Shown piece after piece: positions 11,002 to 24,130 of a stretch of 64,000 nucleotides of DNA. The notes beneath the pieces are model-generated. The model was not told where the DNA came from and did no database searches. It saw only the letters and a list, made by a program, of their open reading frames with translations. How positions within the stretch are numbered: the stretch's first letter is position 1; each line of letters starts with the position of its first letter. The stretch is from the NCBI GenBank assembly GCA_023014335.1, contig JAECYW010000004.1, positions 2,914,001-2,978,000 on the forward strand. The letters run 5' to 3'. Origin of the DNA: Galerina marginata. Its lineage: Eukaryota; Basidiomycota; Agaricomycetes; Agaricales; Galerinaceae. The translations under genes were made by a program, and so were the position numbers.

Positions 11002-14000
11002 TGAGGATCTCCTCCCGCCGGCGTTTCATGGCCCTTCTGCATCTCCAACTTCTAGTAGCTAATCAATTGAACACTTCTGCATACTCTACACAGCGACAAC
11101 ATTATTTCTCCCTCACCTAAAACCAACTCACTCATTCCTACCCGACAATATCAATCTCAAGTCCCGTCCTTCTTGCCGTCAATGTCTCCCTTGATTTATT
11201 ATCATTTATATACCTTCGCACTGGTGTCGCTTGCCCACCACCCTACTTACCCCTCGTCGCACCATGGCCCGATGGTGGCTTTGCTTCGATTATCCCATAA
11301 ACTAATCATCAAGCCTGGCTTACCGATCTGGTATCGAAACAAGAAACTCATCACAGTTTGCCCCTTCCTTCTCCTTTCCGTTCTACCCCGCTCCGACCCC
11401 GACTTGCCCATCCATGCATCTCCCAGCTTGGTCTCGTACCCTGTCACTGCCCTCTGCATCTCCATCCGACCGCTTACGACATGCACTATGCCATTGATGA
11501 CACGGCCTTTGCTCGCCTCTCCACATGCATAACCTACGTGCGCTCGGCGCTCCCGCCACCGTACATCCTCTTCATATTACCCACCCACCTCCTCCTATAC
11601 CTCATTCGTGATGACGAGCTTTGGTGATTTTTTTGGATCTACTTTTGTTCGTGTTTATTATTGAATTTCGATCTCCTTGGTCGCTTTACATACCTAGTTG
11701 AATGTAACATCGCTACGTACCCTTTCTTGCTATCCAGCTAGCGCTGTGGCTTTGCATTTTATATGCCTAGAGTTCTCTGCCAGGAAGCATCATCGGTACA
11801 CTCCCATATGATATATTTATTCGTGCATCCACCCATGCCTTTTGAGGCTTGAAGTTGAGATCTGCAGGTTTTTATTTCGAGTGCTTCCATTTTATAATTC
11901 TGATAGACAGATGGGCATTCATCATCAGTCGTCACTAGTTTACTTTGGACCATTCGCTCATATTTGTTCACAAGACAAAAGGCGTCCCTGGTTATTTACA
12001 GCCAGACCCTGCCAGACCTGCAGACAATTTTTCTTGGACATGAAGGCCGAAAGCCCATGAGGTCCAACATTCAGCACGCCAACATATTTCACACAAGTTC
12101 ACTGCTGACTGACCAAGCTCTGCTTCAACCTCAATCAAGGCGCGCCCATGTTCCCAGTTTTGAATAGATACGCTTCATTTAAATTGACCCATCAACGTCC
12201 ATATCTCCTAAGAATTCAGCAAACCGCCTCACAATGCAATCGTGAAGTAAACTCGAGTATTCATCTCCGCGTATCCGCACGCATAACCCGTCTGGGTTTG
12301 ACGGCTTGAATGAAAGCACCCTTCTGATACCCGACCGTCGAAGAGTTTAAGAACGCAGAATCTGCCTTTGAATGCTTTTTAAGGTGTCCATGAAGCGTTC
12401 AAACTCACACACGCTGTTGTGAAAATAATTTTCTTTTTCTGCATCACTGATAGGCGAGACGCTTGGACGTTTTGTATAAAAAATGCACGCAGAATTGGTC
12501 TTTGGAATCATGTCATTCGGTAGAATAATTTGTAGATTGACGATGTGAAAGAGTATGACCATTGGTCCGACTTCTCAGTCTGTTCGACAAGTCCGACGAA
12601 CTTGAAATGTGGGTCCACCCGCCTTGGCGCTCATCGACGCCCCAGGAATAAATCACCGCAAAAAAATCGGAGGCCATGACCGAATCGATACCAAAGGAAA
12701 CGCAATCACTTCGAGGCATTTAAGCTTCCCGTGTTATTGTTGCATCGCTGTGATTAGCTTGTGAACCCACTAGGCGCAAAAAATGGACGAACGTCAACGA
12801 CTGACGAAAGCTTTGTCGAAGTGTTCGGAAATTTTACCATATGGAGTACCGAGATTACCATACGGAGGCGATCTTTTAAGCGTCGTTTTTGAAATGATTA
12901 TCGGAACCATTTTTTCAGGGGCCTGATCGGGGGATCAGTAGCATTGTCATGTACGCGAGTGGAGGGGATGTGCGTACTCTTGCGTATTGTGAAATGAAGG
13001 CGCCAGTTTACATTGCGCATGCTTGTACATGTAGGGTGGATTTCCCTCAAATGGTCATCGAGGACGATCAAGTGATCGAGCACGTTTCATAGCAATGCAA
13101 GGAGACCATCCAAGGGACAATTGTTGACGGGTATGCAATTCTGGACACCATCACATTGGGGACATATTAGGACTGGGCGACTTCCCGTGGGTCCTAAATC
13201 CTAGAACCTACTTTCTAAGCTGTTCCTAGCGGAGCTCGGATTTATTTGGGTGTAACATTCTAAACCGTGGACACTTTTAGGATCTAAGGATTTATTTGAT
13301 TTCAGTCCTACTCTCCTCGACAAATCTCATCCTTCACGGTTAATATCCCTTAGATAATTGAAGAAATCCTTGTAAAGTCCAATCTGTTTACTAGAATACC
13401 CTCGAAACAGACCTGCATTGGCAAATGAAGGATACTCAATGCCGGCAGAGCACAAGAAAATAAATATTTTACCCTCGTACTGACAACCGGGAGGGGCTAC
13501 TCCTTTTTGTTCACTCAAAAGGCTTATAAGCACTTTCTTATTAGTTTAAAGTAGCATGGGGGATACAAGAGTGATAATACGGGACACTCAGGAAGAGGGA
13601 GAAGGCGAATAGGGGACGGAACTCTCGGCAATGCTGACCAATAATGATGGGAATCCCTAAAACGGGTCTGAGAGCGTCTACAACTAGGATTTGAGGTTAG
13701 AGGGGGGGTGCGGAGGCCTCGTTCAAACCAAAGTTTGAAAACGACGCCGCCACCATCAGCGGAGCGTAGATCGGAAGATCTGTCACTCGGCTTCCCGGCA
13801 TCTGTCTGAAAATGATGTTTAGAAAATAATCTGCGTTTCTAAAGGCGGCGGGAAGTCACCCACTGAGCGCGCCGAGGGTAGAGCGCGAATCGTTCTAACA
13901 TCGCAGAAACCTAGGATACCATCATTCTTATTCCAGGAGGATTGGCCTGTCTCCTCAAGGAATCCAATCAGATCATGAACGGATGGGCACTAGGTAGGTG

Positions 14001-15033
14001 CTATTGATACTAACAGGCAGAATTTTCTGGGGGGGAGGTGAAACGCATAGAGGTGAGATGAAGAACATGCTAAGTTCGTCGTGGTAAAACCACCAGGCGC
14101 TTGCCTGGGTTTGGATGCAACGCTCAATCCCGAGTTGCGGAGTGCCAGTGATCTATTGCGAAATGAAGGCGCTGCTAGACCTTTTAGGAACAAAGCCATA
14201 GTAGCAGGACCCAGATCACGAGGTTATAAGCTATTACTGTACGACTTGACTCAAAATTTGAGGCGATGCCGGTATGAAAGCACCCGTCGACCGCAGAGAA
14301 CAGACGCGTTTAGCTGCGACATCGGAGGGCAAAGAAGCGTCATGAAAATGACGCCACGTTTTTTGAGTAAACTATTCTGGCACAAAGGAAAGCGAGCACA
14401 GCAAAAGCAGAAAGCGTATGGTCATCAATCCAGAAAGACAAATCAGATAAAATTCAAAGGCTAGTGTTAAGCGTGGCTGTGTACACGTGTAGACGACGAA
14501 CAGACGGCTACTCATCTTCAGAAGAGTATGATTGAAATATTGGCGCTGTAGAGATATATGCCAAGAGCTGGTTGGGAGAATTTCACTGACGGGACGTAGA
14601 GGATGAGAAAAGATAGAGAGGTCGAGGCAAGTTGTGCGGTTCCTTGGATAATTGCCCGTGGGAAACAAGGGACGAAGTGCCTTTCTCAGAAACTAAGTCC
14701 GTCGCGAATCTGGATGAGATGATTGGAGATCTTGTGTGGAAGTATATATCCCGATCAGTTTGACCACCCCATCCCTCTCAATACCCAGTCATCTATTCCC
14801 GTCCCGGGTCATTCAAAGGCTCATAAGTACCGCACACACCTCTCTCTCTCTTCCGTATCCCTTGCGTCGTCGTAGCCGTTGCCTTCGACCTGCTGACTTC
14901 CCTGAGCTTTTGTTGATCTTGGTTTTCCTAGGCGATAACTTGTCCCGTTGCTTCTCTCTCCGTTCTCCTCGGTGCTCAAGCACCTTCATAACTCCAATCT
15001 TTGCGGCACCACACATCTTGGAACGACATCACC
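11002..15033. other. Gene-poor stretch of 4 kb
   Basis: Starts with the 3' region of the membrane-protein gene (pyrimidine-rich to about 11.6 kb) and ends with the leader of the Zn2Cys6 gene (CT-rich from about 14.75 kb). Between them I see no recognisable gene, tRNA or element. Frames on either strand are short and without motifs. Confidence 0.5.
14743..14749 (+). promoter_or_regulatory. TATA-like element of the Zn2Cys6 regulator gene
   Basis: TATATAT about 285 bp before the start codon at 15034, followed by a long C/T-rich tract (CTCTCTCTC near 14.84 kb) of the kind that marks fungal transcription start regions. Assigned by position only. Confidence 0.4.
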
Positions 15034-18000
15034 ATGTCCAACTCCTACAACACTGGCCAGCAGCAGTGGAATCAGAACAACTTCGGCTCGCTGCAGCTCG
15101 AGCAGGAGTTCGAGTTTGACGGTCTATCTGGCTCGATCAACGATCGACGACAGCAGCAGATATTGCAGCAGGGCTATGGATCGGCGGACTCGTATCAGTA
15201 CGCTCAGCAGCAGCAGCACCCTCCAAACCCCTCATCGTCCCTTCACGCTGCCTTCGCTCTACCCCAAAATTCACAGCCATCGCATAGCCGGTCCTCATCT
15301 TTCGGCGCTAACCAATCCGGCCAGAACTCGGCAAGCGGAGGGTACGCCCATGGCGTCTATGGATCGCAGGATGCCACTCCCCCACACGGCACCAGTTCTC
15401 TCCCTTATCGCTTCAATTTCAACAGCTCCGTCCCCATGTCCATGCAAAACATGGATACAAGCCACATTGGGGGAGTAACATCATCCCCCGGCCCCATCCA
15501 CGAGACGTTTGGGCAGACCTCCACCTCGTCTTTGAAACAACCCTATTACCTTCCTTCCAAGCAAGAAAGTCCATCAGCCTTGCCTCAAGCCAAGCGTCAT
15601 CATGGTCAAGCTTTCAAAGACGAGTTCAACGACGACCCGGATTCAGATCTTGGTCAACAAGACCCAAAGGACGCTAACAAGTCAAAATTGTAGGTCCATA
15701 TGGCAGCTACACGTCTATCTCCGCTGATCAGGGCCTAGGTCTCGCGCGTGTGCCCGGTGTAAGACCCTCAAGGTTCGATGTGAAGCCAAGACCGAGACTG
15801 AGCCTTGCAAACGCTGTTTTAATGGTGGGCATGAGTGTGTGATTCCGGGCAGGAAGATTCGTCGTACTCCGCCGTGAGTTTCTTGTTTACATATCATTCG
15901 TCTATACCCTTCTTACGCCCAATAGTAAACGAGAACACCTTCTCAAGGAGATTCAATCTCAAGCAAAGGAGATCGAAAGGCTCATGCGCGAGCTGGAAAA
16001 AGTCTCCGTCTCATCGAAGCAAGCCAAGGATCCCGGCCACAATGACGATTCCACAAACCTACAGTCCCCAGTTCTTTCTCCGTCGTCGACCTCCGGATCA
16101 TACTTTAGCTCTGAAGTGCATCCCGGCGGCACGATGGATGATGGCAGCTTTACCAGCCCCGACGAAAGGAGCGGCGACAATCCCGCGATGAACAAAGCGG
16201 TCGAGGACTGGATCGCAAAGGCCCGCGAGAGCCTACACGAGTTCGGCGCCTTCATCGGTATCGGAGGTGCCGGTATGCCAAAGAGCTACCTCGTGGAGGA
16301 AGACTTCGAAGAAGGAGATGAGGAAGACGACACCGACGTCGCTGACGAGGGCGACTATGATGTCTCCATTGAAGATCCGAACGGCGAAGACGTACCGTAC
16401 AGCCATGGATCAGCGACCAGTAATGGCCCGCGCGGAAGGCTCAACCACAAGCTGTCGGACTCGAGCATAGGCACTGCTGCCACTGGTGGCGGCACTATGC
16501 CGCGCAAGAAGAATTCGACCGAGAACGCGAAGCCCGCGAATTTACCTGTTGGGGCCTCACCTTTTGGATTATTTGGAGAGCTTGCTTTGAAGACCACCCC
16601 TAAGAGCCGAGCAGGCAGCGCCGAGCGCGATGAAGAGGACAAGCGCCCCGGAATCGCTAACGCAGACTTCTTCAAATCGAGTAAGGCATTACCATTTTAT
16701 TTGAGTTTCCGAAGCTAATTGTCATTTAGCGACTGCACCTCATGCTCTGGGTCGTAGATTGGAGAGCGCACAACATCAGGCTCCGGCCATTCTTACCCGA
16801 GGAATCATCTCGCCACAAGAAGCTGAGAAACTCTTTAAAATGTAAACACTATTTTCTTTATCTAAATTTTAATGACACACTAAACGACAATATCATTATA
16901 GCTACTTCGACAATATGAACCTCTCGGTTTCACTACTGGACCCAGTCCTATACACCGCACAACGCACATTCTACCGGAGCCCATTCTTATTTACAGTCAG
17001 TGAGTATAGGTCTTTGATGGTTAAGTAACCGAACATCTCTTACGTAAATTCTCTAGTTTGTGCTATCGCTTCTAGGTTCTACTCAGAACGCTCGGATTTG
17101 TACGCGAAATGCATGCACTATGCCCAGCTGGCAGCCGGGACAGCGCTTATCGGAGGCAGCAAGAACGTGGAGATGTGCTGTGCCTACATTCTTCTGAGTC
17201 TGTACCCTGTCCCTGCAAAGAAATGGGAGGACCAGCGCAGCTGGCTATATCTTGGTCTAGCCATTCGGTATGATTCCTTCCCTATTTTGGATGGTTATAC
17301 ATTGACCCACCTGCCTTTTCAGAACGGCTACAGACCTCAATTTGCATTTACCAACAACGGCCAAACCTCTGAACGAGAACCACGCCCGCGAGATGCTCAA
17401 TCGCACGCGTATATGGATGAACTGCCTGAATCTCGACAGATCCACTGGCTCACAATACGGCAAACCCCCTATTATCAGCCCGAACGACTATATCGCCAAC
17501 CACTCGGAGAACTGGTGGATGAGCTCGCCGTACAACCTAAAGTACTTCGACATCCACATCTGCGGTTATAGCGCCGAGTTGAAAGTCATGTCCGCCTTCG
17601 TCGCAAAGATCCATAGCGACCCCCACCATCCAACGGGCTTGAACAAGGTAAACTGTTTACCTTGTTTTGATTATTGCGCCTGGACTGATCGAATCGCACT
17701 ATGCATAGAGCGTTGATTTCGAAAAGATCGCGACCGAGACCGACGATGAGCTCCAGGCTTTGCACCATAGATGGTTCACAGTCATAAACCAGCTGCCGCC
17801 GACCAATGACCAGCAGTTCAGCTTCAGAACAGGTCTGCTTCGATTAGCGTACAGCTATGCAAGGCTTGTTGCTTTATCCTATGGCTTCCAGCATGCTTTC
17901 GGAAAGAATAATGTTGATGAAAACCCATTTTTGATGCGGGTTAGTGTCGTCTGAATATTGAAAATTCTGTTCCAGCTGACCCATGCGTTTCCAGTGCCTG

Positions 18001-19029
18001 CGAGCCGCATCTGACGTTGTTGATACCGTGGTGAACGACGTTTGTCGTCCAGAGCAGCGTGCGTTGAGTTTCTTGCTGAAAAGTGATGCCTTCCTCATGT
18101 TATTGCTTTTAGTGCATTACTTCCGACACGGTCCGGAAGCGCAAAGTGTCTTCGTCACCTTCGCTTCAGCATTCCTCGTAAAGGTAAAGTCCTCGTTTTC
18201 TCTTTCTATCTATCATAGGTTCTCACTTGTTATTTCGATCCCAGCTCCTTCAACCCAGATTCGCTTCATATCTTACCCCAGAAACCCGCACCGAAATCCG
18301 TTCCCTTGTCCAGAAGGTCATCGACCTCCTCGGCTCCCCCGCTGTAGCTATCGACGAGCGCCACGGTCCCAAACTCTACTCTCGCTTCTTAGAAAAACTC
18401 CTCGCGAAACCCATGGCAAGATCGGATCCGCTCTCGCCCGGATCCGCTGCAAACGCGTTGCCGCAGGTCCGCAGTCTCCCGAAACCTCTGCGATCCAAGT
18501 CCGGTTCTGGCCCAGCCCCTGATTCGAATGCTTCGGGCACCTTCGATGTCACCATCCCCTCAACCGTGTACAACCACCCGTCTCCGTCCACCAGCAACTC
18601 GCTCTCTCCTCCCGCGACAGAATCTGCTTTATCCTTCGACACTTTCGCGCCAGTAGGTCCAATCGACCCCTTCGCACTGGAGATTGCGGCTGCATCGGCT
18701 GCTGCCAATAATACTGTTGTTGAAGGGTCGACTGCTGGGAATATGATGATGACGGACTTCTTCCAACCGCCACTGCCTTTCGACGATCACATCCTGCAAA
18801 GCATGCAATCGCTGACGGATCCCAGCGGGTGGCAGGATATTTCCTTGCCTGGTAAGTCGATGCATTTTAAGAATAGTATAACTGGACGGAGCTGACCATG
18901 TATCTCTTGTTCTACTTTACAGGATTTAACTGGATGGCACAGTTCCAGGAAAACCTTGGTTTGGATCTCAACGCGCCTTTGGCGTACGACCAGAACATGG
19001 ATTATATGACTGGTCCAGCAAACAACTAA
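15034..19029 (+). CDS. Zn2Cys6 transcription factor with fungal middle homology region
   Basis: Twelve exons join in frame (15034-15689, 15739-15873, 15926-16680, 16730-16841, 16902-16999, 17057-17267, 17323-17647, 17709-17939, 17995-18058, 18113-18183, 18245-18851, 18923-19029) to give 1123 residues. A Gln/Ser-rich N-terminus precedes the binuclear zinc cluster: Cys 223, 226, 233, 242, 245 and 252 (C-X2-C-X6-C-X8-C-X2-C-X6-C). A linker and a coiled coil (HLLKEIQSQAKEIERLMREL), likely for dimerisation, follow. The middle homology region includes SPFLFTV, ICAIASRFYSER and LYLGLAIR. The C-terminus is Ser/Pro-rich and probably activating. It is a nuclear DNA-binding regulator; targets are unknown. 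It converges on a b5-acyl-CoA dehydrogenase gene, which makes control of that neighbourhood a possibility only. Confidence 0.92.
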
Positions 19030-19326
19030 CCTGTTCTCCATCTCTTGTATTACCTGTCTTGTTTTCCTCAAAGCGACCAGGATATGCTTGCTCTCCATTT
19101 AAATGCCCGTCTTAGTGTTAGATGTCACCCTCGGTCCCTGTTATGTCCTTGGTTTTGGTGATCTGTTTGATACATTACATTTTCGACATACCAAAGTGTC
19201 TTGTAACTCTAGAAAGAGAAATATGTAATCAGAATACTGCAAATATTTTTGAATTGAATTACAGATGGATCATAAAAAATTGTTTATGCAATAATATAAC
19301 AATATAGTGGAAATCAGTCAATCACA

Positions 19327-21747
19327 TTACAGTCGCGCATCTTTTGGCATTCCCCTCAGCGCTTGTCGGACTCCGAGATCTGCCAGAACATCTTCAGCAC
19401 CACCCAGCAGAGCGTCGAAGGCAATAGTGCGATTATACTGAGAGGAAAAGTTAGCAATAAGTCATGATACTGTGATGCCAACACGAACATGTTCAATGTA
19501 TTTGCCCATTCCGCTCTGAGTAATTCCACGGCCGCCAAAGACTTGAACGGCATCTCGCGCAGTATCCTGACCGCAGCTAGTGGAATAACTCTTCAACAAG
19601 GCAATCTGCCTGCAATGAGGAGGTCAACAATCAAATTTCACCGTTGAGGAAGTGGCATACCCTGCAAGTTTTCCTGCTTGTTGGCGGTAGGACATGTTGC
19701 ACATCTGATATGTAATGTTCTCAAGCCAGTTTTGCACACCTGAAGTCGAGGTCAGATATCAACAAGACGCGTGGCTGAATAAACTTACTCTCAGCTCGAG
19801 AGATCATGCCCGCCAACTTGGCGCGAATGACAGCTTGCGAGTGTAGAGGCTTTCCAAAGACCTTTCGTTGGCTAATCCATCTGGCACCATAATTAGTGAT
19901 GGCTCGTGACTATGAAGAGGAAGGGGAATTTACTGCAAGCTCTCCTCAACTGAGCGTACATATCAGTTAATGTTATGATTGCAGAAAGCGGTATACTCAC
20001 TAACGGCCCTTTGACTTCTTGCTGAGGCGCAGCACATCACCCATCGTTCATGATTGAAGTTGCTGTGTCCACCATCAGCACTCGGTCATTCGGAAATGGA
20101 GCAACACTGGCCGCACCTAAGGATGACGAAGATGCCTCCTCCCTCCTCACCAAGGGTATTTCCGACCGGCACTCTTACATTGTCGAAGGTGATGTAGGCA
20201 GTGCCGGCGGTCGTCGAGTAGCTTGTCTTTATTTGCTTGGTCTCAACGCCAGGACCGCGTTCAACAAGGATGACGGTGAAGCCATCCTCGGTCTTGCAAC
20301 CGACAGTGAAATAGTCCGCAAATCTGAAACCAAAATATGATATCAGAACTGAGTAAAAGTGTCGACTGCGAAACGTCCTTACGTTCCGTTAGTGATCCAT
20401 TTTTTGCTCCCTATCGCAAGGTCGGTGTGAGAACATTGAAAACTTGTCATAAAAATGGTATCTTGCCATTGATGATCCACTCTTTCCCGTCTTCCGACTT
20501 TACGGCGGTCGTTTGCAAACCCATAACGTCGCTTCCAGCATGGGCCTCTGATATAGCCAAACAGATGAATTTTTTCCCTTCTAATACTTCGGGCACCACT
20601 TTAGCTTTAAGTTCTTCGCTTCCAAAGTTGAGGACTGGGGGAAGACCAATGACTTTCCCGCCCAAAAGCCCTGATAATCTTGTAAGCGAGGACGATCATT
20701 GAGCAAGATGATGTATTACAGACCATCCCCATAGCCACGCAAACTCGAGCGAGCGAATTCCTGAGTGATAATCAACTGATAAAAGCAAAGCGAAATCAGT
20801 TGTGACCTGCAATTGCGCATCATATCCTCCTACTTCATGGAAATAGTCGAACTCCTCAGGTGTTACGAGACCGTTCATCAACACACGGCCTTGAAGATGT
20901 TTGCCTGGTCCCATACGCATGGCATGCATATTCAAAGCACTAAAAGTGGAAGCATAATCATTAATCAAATATTTCTTCGGAGAGTATGGTGTAACGTACG
21001 TCATTTTGTCGATAACGCTCTGCGATGGTCGCTTGCCGTCTGCTTCACGATCCTAAAACACGGTTCACGCTTGGATAAAACTATCATCTGGATGAATAAA
21101 CTTACCACAGCATCCCGGTATACTTCTTCATCGAAGAATTTACGGATAGCCTTTTGGAACTTTCTGTGACCCTACAACAATACATCAGGGGCCGTCCTGC
21201 GAGGCCGGAGCTTTGGCACGTACGTCTGAGTAATATGGGCTGAGATATCCGTCGGCGAGCCAGGTTGGTTCGGCATAAGGAATTTTGCTGAGCTGCCCAG
21301 CCACACGACCATGAATATGAGGTTTTTCGCCCGCGACGAGACCTATCCGTAACCGTTGATATTGTGGCTTTTCCAAGACCTCGTATCGGTGCAAGCTGAA
21401 GAAGGCTTCGGTGGCATCTTGTCCAGCTATATTTAAAGTGTCCTTAATGAGACGTATCCAAAATCTTGTGTAGTGGACTCACCAATTTCTGGGTCCAACA
21501 GAACGGACAAACCACCTGGATGCAGGGCTTTGAATTTCGAAAGGTCATACACAGCCGAGTCGATGATAATCCACTACACAAGCAAATGAGTGCTGCAGAC
21601 AAGATCCTTGACTTTCAGAAGACGTACCAAATCATCGGGTTGGTTGTGCTACACGGTTCAGGTCAGACACTTACGACATTGTATGCATGGAATACGAACC
21701 TTTCCTACTTCTTCCCTTGCGATTTGTCTGGGTTGGGTTGAAGCCAT
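19327..21747 (-). CDS. Cytochrome b5-acyl-CoA dehydrogenase fusion, copy 2 (probably peroxisomal)
   Basis: Spliced minus-strand gene. The start at 21747 reads MASTQPRQIAREEVGK, then a short exon HNQPDDL, then WIIIDSAVYD...HPGG, a cytochrome b5 core. The dehydrogenase part shows FDYFHE/LIITQEFARSS, LAISEAHAGSDVMG (the family substrate/FAD signature), WITNGT, NFNHERWVMC, FGKPLHSQAVIRAKLAGM and GGAEDVLADLGVRQA. It should oxidise an acyl-CoA with FAD. The last residues are KDARL; Ala-Arg-Leu fits the PTS1 peroxisomal signal. The intron at 20411-20466 is GC...AG; reading it this way joins WIING to SKKWITNG in frame and avoids an early stop. The gene follows the racemase-like gene on the same strand after 270 bp. 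Confidence 0.9.
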
Positions 21748-22017
21748 GTCGACGTTGGAAGATGAGAGACGACGGACCGAAAAGTGGAATAAATAATCTG
21801 GTGAATGGTTTCATGTGATAAGACCTCCACACCCCAAACGCACCCGCGATCGGTTTCGGAGCAGACGAACTTGAGCGGGGAAGTTTTCACACGATCTCTT
21901 TACCACATGGGCACCGATTTGGGTCCCTTGCTCGAGCCTCCTTATGTTCAATACATGCAAAGAAATCGTAGTTCACCTATCATGCCATGTACTAGAAAGC
22001 ATAGACTCTATTGACTT

Positions 22018-23588
22018 TTACATTTTTGCACGTTGTGATTGCTTTCCAAGTACGCCCTCATCCTGCAACTGTCGTATTCTATTATCCTCCAGCCCAAAAT
22101 CCTTCAAGACTTCGTATGTGTGAGCTCCCGGTTTGATGATGATATTCTCGGGCTCGGAGGTATTCCTTGGTTTCTCCTCTCTGTTCGAGAGCTGGGGATG
22201 AAATACGGGAATGTCTGATGTCTGAGTGGCTGCTTCCTGCGGGTTAAGGACCGGCACAGTACACGCATCCGTACCTATCAAAAAGCAAACGCAAGTGCAT
22301 GAGATAAGAGTTGAACGAAATCACGGATGCAGGAAGGCATCACGGACCGTGGAAAACATGTGCCCAAAAGTCTCTTGGACGCGTCAAAAAACCCTTCGCG
22401 AGATATTCTTCTAGTGCTGGCCATTCGTCCTTTTGGAATTGAGTAGAAGGCTCAGGTTTCCAGCCGTCGAGAGGGTTAAAGCTTTCAGGAACGTTTTTGA
22501 CAAAAGTCTCTATGAAGACTTTGAAGAACTGCGGTTCTAGGCAGCCGACCGACATCCACCCCCCGTCTTTGCAGGTGTAAACGTTGTAGAATGGTGCACC
22601 GCCGTCCAGAAGATTAGTCCCTCTCGGGCCATTGAACAGTCCTGAGCCGAGATAATTTTGAATAAGAGGGAACGAGGATAAGTAACGCGTTCCTGACACC
22701 TATGCATAACATCGATGAGCAAAGGGGCAGAGGTCGGGTGGGTCGAAAGCACCATGTCTGCATTGACAATCTGGCCGCGGCCAGTTTTCCCTCTTTCAAT
22801 GACTGCAAGAAGGATTCCAACAGCACATGTTAGGCCGCCTCCCGCAAAGTCGGCCAATAAGTTAATAGGAAACGCAGGCTTTGAAGACGTTCCGGGAAGC
22901 ATCTAAAACGTCGTTATAACCTTCACTTCCATTTCCATTGGCAGGAACTTACGGCCAACACGCCACTGAGCGCTAGATAATTAATATCGTGGCCTAAATG
23001 GCAGCTGATTAATAGGCATTTCTGCAATATAACTCATAACATACCAGCCATATCCTTCTGGGGACCTGTCCAAATTATGCCTCGGTAATTTCATAACCAA
23101 ACGTTGGGTCGCACTTACCCGTTCTTGGAAAGCTGATAGGTAGAAGTATCGATTAGATTAATCTTCTGGGAATGACAATCACACACACACCCAACAATCC
23201 TTGCATAGATGAGTTTCTCGTTCAATCCCTTCCGGGTTCCATCTCCCAGAAACACCTCAGGACCAAGTCCGACCCTCTCCAAAACACCAGGCCTGAACGG
23301 ATCAATAAGAACGTCGGCTGACGAAATCAATTCAATAAGCAGCTTCCGTCCGCTGGGCAACTTCGAATCGACAACGATGGAGCGCTTGCCGCGACAAAGG
23401 ACATCACTGGAGGTGGAAGAAGGACGGTCGATACGCGTTACGGAAGCCCCATTATCCGCTAGAACCATGCCTGCGAAGGGCCCTGGGGCGAGACCGGCGA
23501 ACTAGGGATATCATTCATCAACAAGCTATGTTTGTCGAATAAATTTGGCGGTACGGACCTCGATGACCTTCAGTCCTGCGAGTGCCAT
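22018..23588 (-). CDS. CoA-transferase family III protein, alpha-methylacyl-CoA racemase-like
   Basis: Spliced minus-strand gene starting [10 protein letters not shown], joined to [19 protein letters not shown], the classic start of the CaiB/BaiF family. Later come [30 protein letters not shown], the [11 protein letters not shown] motif carrying the catalytic His, LLADFAGGG with the catalytic Asp, [25 protein letters not shown] and [14 protein letters not shown]. These match alpha-methylacyl-CoA racemases, which swap the 2-methyl stereochemistry of branched acyl-CoAs before beta-oxidation. The protein ends QSQRAKM; Ala-Lys-Met is a PTS1-type peroxisomal signal. A CoA-transferase role is the alternative, but the His/Asp pair and the dehydrogenase neighbours favour racemase. 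It lies just upstream of dehydrogenase copy 2 on the same strand and diverges from the GH79 gene. Confidence 0.9.
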
Positions 23589-24130
23589 TAAAGCGGGAAA
23601 ATTGGGACGGTGAACATGATATTTTGAAGGGCGCGGTTATTTCAAGCCCGGCTGAGCTGTTAGGTTCTGTTTTGAACACTTTCTTGGACGCATGACCTGG
23701 GAAAGATTATCAGAGGCATTTAGGGGAGAATAGAACAGGCCGCCGGGCGTAGGATATACTCACAGCAATTAAGTTCATCTCCGAGGGCGGTTCGCGCTCG
23801 ATGTCTTTGTGGTTTGGGAAGACGAAGAGGTGAACGATGACAGCCGTAATGAGGTCCAGGGTTGAGTGCTGAGAAAATTAGGCGGGCCGGGAAACATATT
23901 TTGTCCCTGTGATCGTTCGACGCGTTGAGCACAACTTCTCTTTACGACGTGGATGACAGCGTCTGAGCTTCTCTCAATGGTCAAAAGACGATACTACCTG
24001 AAAAACCTTTTATCCCGCCTCAGTCAATAGACGAACGTGACAAGGCTGTCGATGTGGCATTTCTTAGGATCAAACGCTCCACTATTCGTTCTACTATTAA
24101 AGAGGAAAACACAAGTGATGTCTTCAAAAC
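23589..24130. other. Divergent intergenic region
   Basis: Separates the racemase-like gene (minus) from the GH79 gene (plus), so it should hold both promoters. Short frames here show no domain. Confidence 0.5.

Noticed and set aside
20411..20466. AT-AC (U12-type) intron in b5-dehydrogenase copy 2
   Set aside because: The ATACCATT start does not match the U12 donor, and shifting four bases gives a GC-AG intron with correct phase.
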